64,000 nucleotides of DNA from positions 62,001-126,000 of the forward strand of contig JAEPNB010000006.1 of NCBI GenBank assembly GCA_017643645.1, written 5' to 3'. Numbering within the stretch: the first letter of the stretch is position 1; each line of letters opens with the position of its first letter. The translations under genes were made by a program, and so were the position numbers. Shown piece after piece: positions 1 through 8,566 of this stretch. The notes under the pieces were generated by a model. It had not been told where the DNA came from and made no database searches. It worked only from the letters and a program-made list of their open reading frames with translations. The DNA is from Balneola sp. GTDB taxonomy: Bacteria; Bacteroidota; Rhodothermia; Balneolales; Balneolaceae.

Positions 1-471
1 TACGGAATGCTTGGCACGGTTTGGTTAATTTTGTCTGCCATGATCTTTGGCGGAGTAATGGAACGTAGTGGGATGCTGAAAAGAATCGCTGAAGGCGTGA
101 TCAGTGGAATCAACTCTGCGGGTGCTTTAATAGCCACAACTGCTGGGACTTGTGTGTTCTTTAATATCACAGCATCAGACCAGTATTTAGCAATTGTAGT
201 TCCGGGAAGAATGTATGCGGATGTTTATAAAGAAAAAGGTTTGGCGCCTGAAAATTTAAGTAGAACATTAGAAGATTCCGGTACTGTAACCTCTGCTTTA
301 ATACCATGGAATACGTGCGGGGCTTATCATGCTAAAGTACTTGGTGTAGATACTTTCACTTATCTGCCATTTGCATTCTTCAATCTTATCAGTCCGTTTA
401 TGACTGTGATCTATGGAGTATTTAAGATCAAGCTGAGAATGCTGAAAGACGCTAAGACTGAGGGTGTTTAG
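1..471 (+). CDS. nhaC: Na+/H+ antiporter, NhaC family (C-terminal part only)
   Basis: The reading frame is open at base 1, so the gene begins outside the window; about 156 residues of the C-terminus are present and end at TAG 469-471. Several hydrophobic segments and the strings GGVMERSGML and TASDQYLAIVVPGRM resemble the last third of NhaC-type antiporters, inner-membrane proteins that exchange Na+ for protons. SALIPWNTCGAYHAKVLGV is also typical of the family. Only a C-terminal fragment can be judged, so substrate and ion specificity rest on family resemblance. A related NhaC-like amino-acid antiporter is the main alternative. Confidence 0.8.
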   Translation, partial: YGMLGTVWLILSAMIFGGVMERSGMLKRIAEGVISGINSAGALIATTAGTCVFFNITASDQYLAIVVPGRMYADVYKEKGLAPENLSRTLEDSGTVTSALIPWNTCGAYHAKVLGVDTFTYLPFAFFNLISPFMTVIYGVFKIKLRMLKDAKTEGV

Positions 472-511
472 GGTTATGCTAAATTGTATCTCTTCACAAA
501 TCAGAAGATAA

Positions 512-958
512 ATGACTTCAAAAGTGTTCCGAGGAATCTGGTACCGTTCTAAACCTTCAAAAGAACTTACTTTTGAGGATGCTTTCGATAGAAAAAGAGG
601 CAAGCTTATTATTAACGAAAAGGAAATTATATTCGAAAGCGATGGCTTAAATCTACAAATCTTGAACATACATAAAGTGAGCTTTGGACTACAAGGGACT
701 GATCCAGTGAATTCTTGGATAAAACTTATCTATGATGAGAATGGCATTAAAAGACAAGCTTATTTTGCTGACGGAAAGCTTTTTGGGCATTCTGGTTTTT
801 TTGAAGGCACTTGGAGAATTTACAAATCATTAAGTCATTTAGTTCACCTTCCGGAAATTATCGACCGAAGACATATCAAGAACAAGGTTAACTTAGCTTT
901 ACTTTTCTTTCTTCTTCTATTTTTGCTTTACTGGAGACTACAAGATCGATTTTTATAA
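512..958 (+). CDS. Hypothetical protein with C-terminal membrane anchor
   Basis: I do not recognise this 148-aa protein. About 115 soluble residues of alternating hydrophobic and charged strands come first (for example GKLIINEKEIIFES). One strongly hydrophobic helix rich in Leu and Phe near residues 127-143 and a short basic tail follow. The strand pattern could be a small PH/GRAM-like barrel, but that is only an impression. There is no signal peptide, so the likely topology is a cytoplasmic domain with a C-terminal tail anchor. The next tiny ORF starts directly after its stop codon, which suggests co-translation. Confidence 0.55.
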   Translation: MTSKVFRGIWYRSKPSKELTFEDAFDRKRGKLIINEKEIIFESDGLNLQILNIHKVSFGLQGTDPVNSWIKLIYDENGIKRQAYFADGKLFGHSGFFEGTWRIYKSLSHLVHLPEIIDRRHIKNKVNLALLFFLLLFLLYWRLQDRFL

Positions 959-1060
959 ATGGAATCTCTAAAATTAAGTGCCTTTATCGGTACAGTAATT
1001 ATTGGGATCTTAGTTCTCTTTCACAAGAAAAATTATCAATCTTGGAAAGATCAAAATTGA
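959..1060 (+). CDS. Tiny single-pass membrane ORF (33 aa)
   Basis: ATG 959 lies directly after the TAA (956-958) of the preceding gene, and the frame runs to TGA 1058-1060. The peptide starts MESLKLSAFIGTVIIG, has one hydrophobic helix of about 15 residues and a basic, hydrophilic tail (HKKNYQSWKDQN). The zero-base junction and the charge asymmetry favour a real, translationally coupled small membrane protein. An ORF this short can also arise by chance, and no family was recognised. Confidence 0.3.
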   Translation: MESLKLSAFIGTVIIGILVLFHKKNYQSWKDQN

Positions 1061-1063
1061 TTC

Positions 1064-1144
1064 ATGAAAACTATCTTAATTAATAACTCTATGGGATTTT
1101 TCGCTTTCTTGCTTACGAGTTTTATTTTATTTGTAGCACCGTAA
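1064..1144 (+). CDS. Tiny hydrophobic ORF (26 aa)
   Basis: The ATG is three bases after the preceding tiny ORF's stop, and the frame ends at TAA 1142-1144. The peptide is almost entirely one hydrophobic helix (SMGFFAFLLTSFILFVAP). It is the third frame in an uninterrupted run of plus-strand ORFs beginning at 512. It is listed because of this tight packing. Expression is unproven and chance occurrence is quite possible. Confidence 0.2.
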   Translation: MKTILINNSMGFFAFLLTSFILFVAP

Positions 1145-1189
1145 ATCAAATTTTTAGCGTATCAAGCCTAAACTTCGAAAAGTGAAGCA

Positions 1190-2569
1190 TCACCAATTCT
1201 CACGAACGAACCAAAGGATCTCATCCATTTGAGCTTGTACTTCACTGGTTGAGATCACATAGTTATTATTCATAAAACTGAAAATGAGTTTTTTGCCTGA
1301 TCTCGTGATCACATAACCACTCAGGCAATGGTTGTTACTAAGCGTTCCCGTTTTAGCAAACACATAAGGCTCTCCACCATCTTTGTTAGCGTACAATCTT
1401 CTTATAGTTCCTTGTTTACCACCCTGAGGAAGAGCGTCTAAAAGCTGATTTTCTTCTACTTTTTCATCAAGCTTTTCTAAAAGAGTAACCATGCTTCTTG
1501 GAGTGAACAGATTATATCTGGATAAACCTGAGCCGTCTCTCCAGTTAGCTTCATCAGGCAGGTCGCTCAAAAAATTATCCTTTACATATCTGATTCCCGC
1601 AGAACTGTTCAATTCATCCCCAACCACTCCCGATATCATCAACATGATCTGTTCTGCTAATAAGTTATCGCTGGGAAGGAGCATTTTTTTGTACAGCGAA
1701 TCAGAATCCATACTGTAGATCATTTCGTGATTTGAAGTAAGTTTCTCTTCAGGCAGGTATTCTACACTCTTGTTCAACGTATCTGAAAGTAATTCTACAA
1801 TCAGTTGCGGTGAATAGTGAAAAGGTTTATCCGTCTCGTATCTGGAAGTATCCGACGTAAACGCATACTCAAATTCATTACCAACCCTATCTCTTTCGAG
1901 TACAAATCTACCGTTGTCGCTTAAAACTCCTTCGTCGATATATTTATTAAAGATCTTTGGATTGATCAGGTATTCCCCGTTTTCTTTGGCAAGATGGTAT
2001 TCTTCGATGTGCTCAATGGTCACTCTTGCAACATTCCCGTAAATTGGAAACGGACTTTTTTCAGCAGAGTAATAGGAATTGTAATCTGCCCATGACCATC
2101 CGGGACCAAGATTTTCGTCATTAAAATTACTGTCCGAGAAATACAGGTTTCCGTCAAAAGTGCTCAAAAGATCATATACATCATCTGTCCCAAAATCAGG
2201 ATGAAGAAAAGAAGGATCTCCCGTCCCCCAAAAGATCAATGAATCTCCTTTTATTGTATACTTCAAAGCAGGAATTCGATCTCCCAATACATTCAACCCT
2301 GCATAGTAAGTAAACAATTTTGTATTGGAAGCCGGAATCATATACTTGTTTTCATTTTCAGCATAGATCGTAGAATCACCTTCAGGATCGAAAAGCATGA
2401 ATCCGGTTATTGTTTTTCTGAAGGTGTCTGAATTTTCAAAGATCTGAGCTAATTGCTCTGTTTTTCCAAGGTCTTTTGTCTCATTGTCTGAAATTTCTTT
2501 TTCAGCTACTTTTTCTACTGATGTACAGCTTACCAAAACCAACAATGATCCCAGAATATATTTCTTCAT
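1190..2569 (-). CDS. dacB: D-alanyl-D-alanine carboxypeptidase/endopeptidase (PBP4, peptidase S13)
   Basis: DacB hydrolyses the terminal D-Ala and peptide cross-links of peptidoglycan in the periplasm. The three penicillin-binding signatures are in order: SNTK at residues 81-84 (Ser81 nucleophile), SDN at 300-302 and KTG at 406-408. The length of 459 aa suits the S13 family, whose members carry a large insertion between the first two motifs. The N-terminus is a lipoprotein signal (hydrophobic stretch ending in LVSC, Cys15 to be lipidated), so the enzyme is probably membrane-anchored. It is a single gene, divergent from the M14 pair across a 192-bp spacer that must hold both promoters. Confidence 0.92.
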   Translation of the reverse strand: MKKYILGSLLVLVSCTSVEKVAEKEISDNETKDLGKTEQLAQIFENSDTFRKTITGFMLFDPEGDSTIYAENENKYMIPASNTKLFTYYAGLNVLGDRIPALKYTIKGDSLIFWGTGDPSFLHPDFGTDDVYDLLSTFDGNLYFSDSNFNDENLGPGWSWADYNSYYSAEKSPFPIYGNVARVTIEHIEEYHLAKENGEYLINPKIFNKYIDEGVLSDNGRFVLERDRVGNEFEYAFTSDTSRYETDKPFHYSPQLIVELLSDTLNKSVEYLPEEKLTSNHEMIYSMDSDSLYKKMLLPSDNLLAEQIMLMISGVVGDELNSSAGIRYVKDNFLSDLPDEANWRDGSGLSRYNLFTPRSMVTLLEKLDEKVEENQLLDALPQGGKQGTIRRLYANKDGGEPYVFAKTGTLSNNHCLSGYVITRSGKKLIFSFMNNNYVISTSEVQAQMDEILWFVRENW

Positions 2570-2761
2570 AAATTTCGTATGCTTAAATATTTATAAGAGT
2601 GAGTTACAATAAAAGATATCACACTTAATTGCCATTTGTGCTTATTGTGATTGTGAAGTAATAACTTTTTTCGTTCTGCTTATAATCTTTTTACAGCTGT
2701 AATTTTGAAATGCTGGTCTAAGTAAAGACTTTCTTTCATCAAAAAAACTAAACGGATTTAC

Positions 2762-4411
2762 ATGATGAAAATATCAGTCCGGGTTTTGAGCCTTACTATG
2801 CTTGTTGGTTTATTTTTTATACCGGCATCTGCTCAAGCCCAAACAGGGTACAGTTCATATTCAGAACTGACGAATAAATTGAAGGCACTAAATAACGCCA
2901 ATAAGAATATAACGGAACTTACATCAGTTGCTAAAACCAAAGGTGGTAAAGATGTCTGGCTACTTACTATCGGTTCAGGAGATGTAAAAAATCATCCCGG
3001 AATAGCTGTAATTGGTGGATCAAAAGCATCCCATATCTTAGGTACTGAACTTTCGCTACGGTTTGCAGAGCAACTCTTATCGACTGCAAATACGGAGGAA
3101 ACAAAGGCACTTTTAGCATCAACAACGTTCTATGTATTCCCTCAGATCAATCCTGATGCAGCTACTCAGTATTTCAACAAACTGAAATATGAAAGAGATG
3201 GCAACATGACTTCTACTGATGCCGACCGTGACGGATTTTATGATGAAGACGGTTTTGATGATCTGAATGGAGATAATTTTATTACCATGATGCGCGTAGC
3301 TGACAAAACTGGTAGCTGGACCATGCACAAAGATGATCCACGAGTTATGGTAAAAGCTGATGCAGACAACGGTGAAAAAGGTGCTTACAAGATTTTTTCC
3401 GAAGGCCGCGATAATGACCAAGATGGCAAATTCAATGAAGATGGTGAAGGTGGAGTAAACATCAACCAAAACTTCTCCTACGACTTCCCTTACTTCAAAT
3501 CCGGTTCCAGTGAAAACCCGGTATCTGAAAATGAAACACGAGGAGTATTGGACTTCCTGTTTGAAGAAGCGCGCAATACTTTTGCTGTAATTTCATTCGG
3601 ACCGGAGAACAATCTGTCTGATCCGCTTAAGTTTAACAGAGGGGACGCTTCTAAACGAGTAGTTTCAGGTTGGTTATCTGATGACATCACCGTTAATAAA
3701 ATGGTTTCTGATCTTTATAACGATATAACTAATCTTGGAAAAGCTCCTTCCGGTGACCCTCAACAAGGAGATTTGTTCCAGTGGGCATACTACCACTACG
3801 GAAGATTCAGTTTCAGCACTCCGGGTTGGTGGACTCCCGAAGTAAAAGACGAAGACGGAAAAGCTCAAAAATTTGATAACGATCATGTTAAACATCTTGC
3901 TTGGGCACAAGCAGAAGGACTAGATGTTTTTGCCGAATGGACAGAAGTTGACCATCCTGATTTTCCGAACCAAAAAGTTGAAGTGGGAGGAATCAAGCCA
4001 TTTACTATGATGACACCCCCTGCAAATATTCTGGATTCATTAGCTGAAAGTCACACTGATTTCATCATGGAAATTGCTTCTATGAAACCGACGGTGGAAC
4101 TGGTGAACTTCAAATCAGAAAGCGCAGGAAAAAATCTTACCCGTATCACTGTTGATGTGTATAACAGCGGTAGCTTCCCTACTGCGTCACAATTGGGTCA
4201 GCGTAATAACTGGGTTCGCAGAGTTATGACACAGATCAAACTTGGAAACAACATGAGCCTGATTAGTGGAGATATTCAGGATTTTGATCGTTCAATTCCT
4301 GCTGACGGTTCCGTAACCAAAACCTGGTTAATTCGAGGTTCCGGAAAAGTTACCATAACATCCGGCTCACCGATGACAGGATTTTCAACCAAAGAACAAA
4401 CCATTAAGTAA
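2762..4411 (+). CDS. Secreted M14 carboxypeptidase-like protein, predicted catalytically dead
   Basis: The 549-aa protein has a signal peptide (about residues 1-26, ending AQAQ) and aligns along its length with the downstream M14 peptidase. Every functional position is changed. The zinc motif HxxE is K88-A-S-H91. The substrate Arg after NPDA is Ala134. The NR pair is N235-Q236. The third zinc His (SYHNSGG downstream) is Gly280 in ISFGPENN. The catalytic Glu region YSNELW reads FSTPGWW (351-357). Two Asp-rich calcium-type loops remain (DADRDGFYDEDG near 153-164 and GRDNDQDGKFNEDG near 215-228), as does a C-terminal beta domain. The fold should be kept while peptidase activity is lost. A gap of 7 bp to the active paralogue suggests an operon and perhaps a chaperone, inhibitor or binding partner. 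Confidence 0.8.
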   Translation: MMKISVRVLSLTMLVGLFFIPASAQAQTGYSSYSELTNKLKALNNANKNITELTSVAKTKGGKDVWLLTIGSGDVKNHPGIAVIGGSKASHILGTELSLRFAEQLLSTANTEETKALLASTTFYVFPQINPDAATQYFNKLKYERDGNMTSTDADRDGFYDEDGFDDLNGDNFITMMRVADKTGSWTMHKDDPRVMVKADADNGEKGAYKIFSEGRDNDQDGKFNEDGEGGVNINQNFSYDFPYFKSGSSENPVSENETRGVLDFLFEEARNTFAVISFGPENNLSDPLKFNRGDASKRVVSGWLSDDITVNKMVSDLYNDITNLGKAPSGDPQQGDLFQWAYYHYGRFSFSTPGWWTPEVKDEDGKAQKFDNDHVKHLAWAQAEGLDVFAEWTEVDHPDFPNQKVEVGGIKPFTMMTPPANILDSLAESHTDFIMEIASMKPTVELVNFKSESAGKNLTRITVDVYNSGSFPTASQLGQRNNWVRRVMTQIKLGNNMSLISGDIQDFDRSIPADGSVTKTWLIRGSGKVTITSGSPMTGFSTKEQTIK

Positions 4412-4418
4412 CAGAATC

Positions 4419-6158
4419 ATGAAAAAATTTAGATATACCCTACTTACTGCTTTTGTTTTTGGTTTGATGATAATGACTTCAAACACAGCAAAAGCTCAAC
4501 TTACTGACGGCGTATTCCCTGCAGCAGGAACACCTTCTAATCCTAAAGTAGAAGCGACCTGGAATCACTATTACAATTATCAGGGAATTAGTGAACTTAC
4601 AGAACGAATTGCTAAAGCATATCCTGATCTTGCCAAAAGAACTTCTATTGGAAAGTCTTATGAAGGCAAAGACATTTGGATGTTGACGGTATCTAACTTC
4701 AAAAACGGAAATCCGGACAGAAAGCCTGCAATTTACATCGATGGAAATATCCACTCGAATGAAATTCAAGGAACGGAAATGTCATTGTATACTGCCTGGT
4801 ATTTAACAGAGTCTTTCGGAGATGTGAAATTCATTACCGAATTATTAAATGACAAAACATTCTATATAGTGCCAACAATCAACCCTGATGCACGCGAGCA
4901 TTATATGACTGAACCAAACACCGGAAGTTCCCCTCGATCAGGTTTGAAGCCAATCGATGATGACGGTGACGGACTTGTAGATGAAGATCAACCAGATGAT
5001 CTGGATGGAAACGGAAGTATCACACAAATGCGCCGCAAAAATCCTCGTGGAAATTTCAGAGCGCACCCTACTTATCCAAATATGATGGTTCGTGTTCCAG
5101 ATGATGAATTCGGTGATTACGAATATCTGGGTTCAGAAGGAATAGATAACGACAATGATGGTAGAATCAACGAAGATCGAGTTGGTTATTACGATCCAAA
5201 CCGTGACTGGGGGTGGAACTGGCAACCAAATCACATTCAGGGCGGAGCTCATAAATATCCGTTTTCTCTTCCTGAAACGAGAGCCGTTATGGATTTTGTA
5301 ATGGAGCGACCAAATATTGCGGCTGCTCAAAGTTATCATAACTCAGGCGGAATGATCCTACGTGGTCCCGGTGTAGCCGAAGACATCAGTACATACAATC
5401 GCCAGGATGTTCAGGTGTATGATGCCATCGGTGAAATGGGCGAACGCTTGATTCCGGGCTACAGATATTTAGTAGTCTACGATGATCTGTATGATGTATT
5501 TGGCGGCGAGCTGGATTGGTTCTATGGCGTTCGTGGAGTATTCACGTATTCCAATGAGCTGTGGACCAGCTACGAAATGTTTCAAAGCAACGACCGATCA
5601 GCTACCGATTCTTATGAGTTCAACAAGTATTTATTATTTGGTGATGCGATGCAGGAATGGACGGAATATGATCATCCGCAGTACGGAAAGATCGAGATCG
5701 GTGGATTCAAGAAAAACTTTGGTCGTGCTCATCCGGGATTCTTGCTGGAACAAGGTGCTCACAGAAATATGGCATTCACCATCTATCATGCGTATCACAC
5801 TCCAAAGCTTACCATTGATGAGATATCCGAAAAGAATCTTGGTGGCGGTATAAGAGAAGTTACTGCAGTAGTAACAAACAGCAGATTGATGCCGACTCAC
5901 GCAAGTATTGATGTAAACAACAACATCATGCCCCCGGATATCATCAGTATTGAAGGAGCAACTGTTGAAGCCGGAATGATCGTTACTAATCGTGATCTGA
6001 ATCAAACTACCGAACAGAAATTCAGACCCGAGCGAATTGAAGTAGCGAATATCCCGGGAATGAGTTCCGTTACTGTTCGCTGGATCATAAGTGGTGGAAA
6101 TAACTACACGGTAAAAGTAGACAGCCAGAAAGGCGGGGTTGTTTCTAAGAAGAAGTAA
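4419..6158 (+). CDS. Secreted zinc carboxypeptidase, M14 family
   Basis: The 579-aa exported metallopeptidase (signal peptide about residues 1-27, ending AKAQ) should remove C-terminal residues from peptides outside the cytoplasm. M14 residues are intact: zinc ligands H112 and E115 (HSNE) and H307 (SYHNSGG), Arg159 in NPDARE, N261-R262, and catalytic Glu380 in YSNELW. Two acidic loops, DDDGDGLVDED near 181-191 and GIDNDNDGRINED near 241-253, look like calcium-binding insertions. About 100 C-terminal residues form a beta-rich accessory domain. No NPFNPST-type sorting tail is present. A strong terminator follows, closing the two-gene operon. Confidence 0.9.
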   Translation: MKKFRYTLLTAFVFGLMIMTSNTAKAQLTDGVFPAAGTPSNPKVEATWNHYYNYQGISELTERIAKAYPDLAKRTSIGKSYEGKDIWMLTVSNFKNGNPDRKPAIYIDGNIHSNEIQGTEMSLYTAWYLTESFGDVKFITELLNDKTFYIVPTINPDAREHYMTEPNTGSSPRSGLKPIDDDGDGLVDEDQPDDLDGNGSITQMRRKNPRGNFRAHPTYPNMMVRVPDDEFGDYEYLGSEGIDNDNDGRINEDRVGYYDPNRDWGWNWQPNHIQGGAHKYPFSLPETRAVMDFVMERPNIAAAQSYHNSGGMILRGPGVAEDISTYNRQDVQVYDAIGEMGERLIPGYRYLVVYDDLYDVFGGELDWFYGVRGVFTYSNELWTSYEMFQSNDRSATDSYEFNKYLLFGDAMQEWTEYDHPQYGKIEIGGFKKNFGRAHPGFLLEQGAHRNMAFTIYHAYHTPKLTIDEISEKNLGGGIREVTAVVTNSRLMPTHASIDVNNNIMPPDIISIEGATVEAGMIVTNRDLNQTTEQKFRPERIEVANIPGMSSVTVRWIISGGNNYTVKVDSQKGGVVSKKK

Positions 6159-6178
6159 TTTCACTTTCTGAATATTTT

Positions 6179-6212
6179 AAAGGCTCTTGATCATTGATCT
6201 GGAGCCTTTTTT
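6179..6212 (+). terminator. Rho-independent terminator after the M14 operon
   Basis: AAAGGCTC (6179-6186) pairs with GAGCCTTT (6202-6209) and runs into six T residues, 20 bases after the stop of the second M14 gene. Confidence 0.85.
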
Positions 6213-6578
6213 GTTTACGCTAATACTTCTTTTTATAGTCATTCTGCGTGATAGCTAAGAATCTTCAAGATGACTTTTTCTGGTTTTTGATTACTGAAAC
6301 GGCTTACTACTAGTCCGACCTTTAGAATTATTTTCACTAACTCCATCACCCCGCTTTCAGCGAAATGATGGTTAGCTACATCTCCGTCTGTCGGGCTTTG
6401 CACAGCTGACGGATTTTAGTTACTGAGATAGGAACAAAACCTTGGAGTTCGCGCCAATAATTCTTGTTGGGAGTTTTTGGTACTGGAGCCTGTGCTGAGG
6501 AAGCTCAGTAGCGGTACAAAAGTACATCGATCCAAGGGACTGAATCTTTTTAAATGGCTTGACTTAGCACAAGGGTAC

Positions 6579-6604
6579 CTACTTTTGTCTTGATACAAAA
6601 GTAG
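6579..6604. repeat. 10-bp perfect inverted repeat
   Basis: CTACTTTTGT (6579-6588) and ACAAAAGTAG (6595-6604) are exact reverse complements around the hexamer CTTGAT. Related CTTTTGT-CTTGATACAAAAGTAG palindromes are, to my knowledge, common spacer repeats in Bacteroidota-type genomes. No T-tract follows, so this is a repeat rather than a terminator. Confidence 0.6.
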
Positions 6605-6620
6605 CAAAAGATCAAGCCGA

Positions 6621-6769
6621 AGTATTTAAGACGGGTTCACTGATCCTGCGCTGAATAATCCTAAAGGTCTTCGTTCGTTCTGATAAAATTATTATACACT
6701 TCACCTGAAAGGATTATTCCTGCTTCGCAGACGCATCCGGATCACGCTCTCTTCTCCGTCTTAAATACT
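6621..6769. mobile_element. MITE-like palindromic element (149 bp)
   Basis: The ends are a perfect 14-bp inverted repeat: AGTATTTAAGACGG (6621-6634) and CCGTCTTAAATACT (6756-6769). A second internal pair, GAATAATCCT (6653-6662) and AGGATTATTC (6710-6719), nests inside, so the transcript could fold into one long stem. It encodes nothing. I see no clear target-site duplication (flanks CCGA and AAGG). It could be a non-autonomous transposable element or a static structured repeat. Confidence 0.45.
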
Positions 6770-6843
6770 AAGGGCAAATTTTTCCAGAACTATCTCTACT
6801 AAACTGTCAACGAATCGTTTGACATCAATTAAAATGATAAGTT

Positions 6844-6981
6844 GGTCATCCCGAACTTGTTTCGGGATCTTTGTAGAGACCAAATTTTTAGATAGCCGCA
6901 ATAAATTTGAACAAAGACTATTCACATAAAGTGAAAAAATATAGCCATTGCGTAAGATCCTGAAACAAGTTCAGGATGACC
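6844..6981. repeat. REP-like inverted doublet (copy 1)
   Basis: Two 27-bp units lie in opposite orientation: 6844-6870 (GGTCATCC ... GGGATCT) and 6955-6981 (AGATCCTG ... GGATGACC). Each unit is itself an imperfect palindrome (TCCCGAACTTGTTTCGGGA in the first). The same arrangement recurs at 45519-45701, so this is a dispersed family. It sits directly after the gltX stop codon. Confidence 0.75.
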
Positions 6982-6988
6982 CAACTAA

Positions 6989-8470
6989 CTACCCTAACCT
7001 CTCCAAAGCAACACCAATTCTTCCCAAAACTTCATCTTTTCCTAAAAGCTGTAAAGAAGCAAACAAGTCCGGTCCAAAACCTTGTCCCGTTACCGCAATT
7101 CGAAGTGGCATCATCAGTTTTCCGAAACCAACTTCATGTTCTTCGATGGTTTCTTCAAGCTTGGATTTCAGGGTAGCTGCTTCAAACTCAGCCTCAGATA
7201 AAGCTTCGACTTTTTCTTTGTAAGAAGTCACCAATCCGGCACTGTCGTCTTTCCATTTTTTGAGAGCGTTCTCATCGTATTCTTTCGGAGCTTCAAAGAA
7301 AAACGAACCCATTGCAACGAATTCATCAACTTTGGAAACTCGTTCGTGTAGTAAACCTACTACGGTTTCTAAGTACTCGTCATCCTTTGTATCAAAACCT
7401 GCGTCTTCAGCTAATTCTTTAACTCTTGGAAGTAAGTCAGCAATTGAAGTCTCGCGAATGTAGTGTTCGTTGTACCACATCAACTTCTTGTAGTTGAATA
7501 CCGCGCCGCCTTTGCTCACTCGATCGAGTGTAAACAACTCACACAATTCTTTCATGTCATGGATTTCAGAATCATCGCCCGGACTCCATCCCAAATACGC
7601 TAAGAAATTGATCAGTGCTTCCGGCTCATAGTTTCCTGCGATATAATCTTTGGTGTTTACCGGAATTCCTTCGCTTTCTGCTTTTCTTTTGGAAAGCTTT
7701 CCACCACTTGGACTCATGATCAAAGGCAGATGCGCCATCGTAGGTGGTTCCCAGCCAAAAGCATTATATAACAACATGTGCTTTGGAGCTGAACTCAACC
7801 ATTCTTCTCCACGAATTACATGTGTGATATTCATAGTATGATCATCCACAACATTCGCTAAATGATAGGTTGGCATCCCATCCGACTTCATCAAAACCTG
7901 ATCGTCCAATCCGGCTGTTTCAAAAGAAACTACTCCGCGAATAAGATCTTCAAACTTTACGGTTTCTCTTCTCGGTACTTTTAAACGGATCACATACTCA
8001 TCGCCGTTTTCCAGCTTTTTTTCTACTTCATCCTGAGGAAGCGTTAAACTGTTTTTCATCGACTGACGAGTGATGGAATCGTAGCTCGGAGATGGATTTC
8101 CGGAAGCTTTCAATCGCTCTCTCATCTGATCGATCTCTTCGGTAGTATCAAAGGCATAATACGCATGACCACTTTCGATCAACTGCTTGGCATATTTGTG
8201 ATACATTTCTTTACGCTCGCTCTGTCGATACGGACCAACTTCTCCTGGATTGGTCGGACCTTCATCGATCGTCATTCCAGCCCACTCCAAAGAATCGATA
8301 ATATCCTGTTCTGCATCTTCTACATAACGAGATTGATCGGTGTCTTCGATTCTAAGAACAAAAGTTCCGCCATGATGTTTGGCAAATAAATAATTATATA
8401 ATGCCGTGCGGAGACCGCCGATGTGAAGAAACCCTGTTGGTGATGGAGCAAAACGTACGCGAACGCTCAT
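6989..8470 (-). CDS. gltX: Glutamyl-tRNA synthetase
   Basis: This class I aminoacyl-tRNA synthetase charges tRNA-Glu in the cytoplasm. The 493-aa length is normal. The HIGH motif lies in PTGFLHIGG (residues 11-19), and the KMSKS counterpart KLSKRK is near residue 258. The Glu-specific Rossmann segment (RIEDTDQSRYVEDAE) and a helical anticodon-binding C-terminus follow. The ATG start at 8470 gives MSVRVRFAPSPTG, the usual N-terminus. It is monocistronic, with repeats on both sides. The discriminating versus non-discriminating type (Glu versus Gln) cannot be decided by eye. Confidence 0.96.
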   Translation of the reverse strand: MSVRVRFAPSPTGFLHIGGLRTALYNYLFAKHHGGTFVLRIEDTDQSRYVEDAEQDIIDSLEWAGMTIDEGPTNPGEVGPYRQSERKEMYHKYAKQLIESGHAYYAFDTTEEIDQMRERLKASGNPSPSYDSITRQSMKNSLTLPQDEVEKKLENGDEYVIRLKVPRRETVKFEDLIRGVVSFETAGLDDQVLMKSDGMPTYHLANVVDDHTMNITHVIRGEEWLSSAPKHMLLYNAFGWEPPTMAHLPLIMSPSGGKLSKRKAESEGIPVNTKDYIAGNYEPEALINFLAYLGWSPGDDSEIHDMKELCELFTLDRVSKGGAVFNYKKLMWYNEHYIRETSIADLLPRVKELAEDAGFDTKDDEYLETVVGLLHERVSKVDEFVAMGSFFFEAPKEYDENALKKWKDDSAGLVTSYKEKVEALSEAEFEAATLKSKLEETIEEHEVGFGKLMMPLRIAVTGQGFGPDLFASLQLLGKDEVLGRIGVALERLG

Positions 8471-8566
8471 ATTTTCTAACTAAATTTTGATGAATTCTAT
8501 TATTTCTAAGCCTGAAAGATAAGGAATAATAAGGTTCAGAATCAGGCATTCATTTTAATAGAGCGA

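Larger units (their letters stand above)
6159..6988. other. Gene-free spacer of about 830 bp packed with inverted repeats
   Basis: No convincing gene lies here. After the terminator the stretch holds a partial hairpin around 6384-6413 (CCGTCTGT ... ACAGCTGACGG), a 10-bp hairpin at 6579-6604, a 149-bp terminal-inverted-repeat element at 6621-6769 and two REP-like copies in opposite orientation at 6844-6981. The short open frames are low-complexity by-products of these repeats. The segment separates the plus-strand M14 operon from the 3' end of gltX. Confidence 0.6.

Noticed and set aside
5634-6164. A 176-codon minus-strand frame over the end of the active M14 gene
   Set aside because: Entirely antisense to well-conserved coding sequence and overlapping the terminator side; composition is unlike a protein.
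6416-6607. A 63-codon minus-strand frame in the repeat-rich spacer
   Set aside because: It is built from the CTTTTGT palindrome and neighbouring repeats and has no protein-like pattern.
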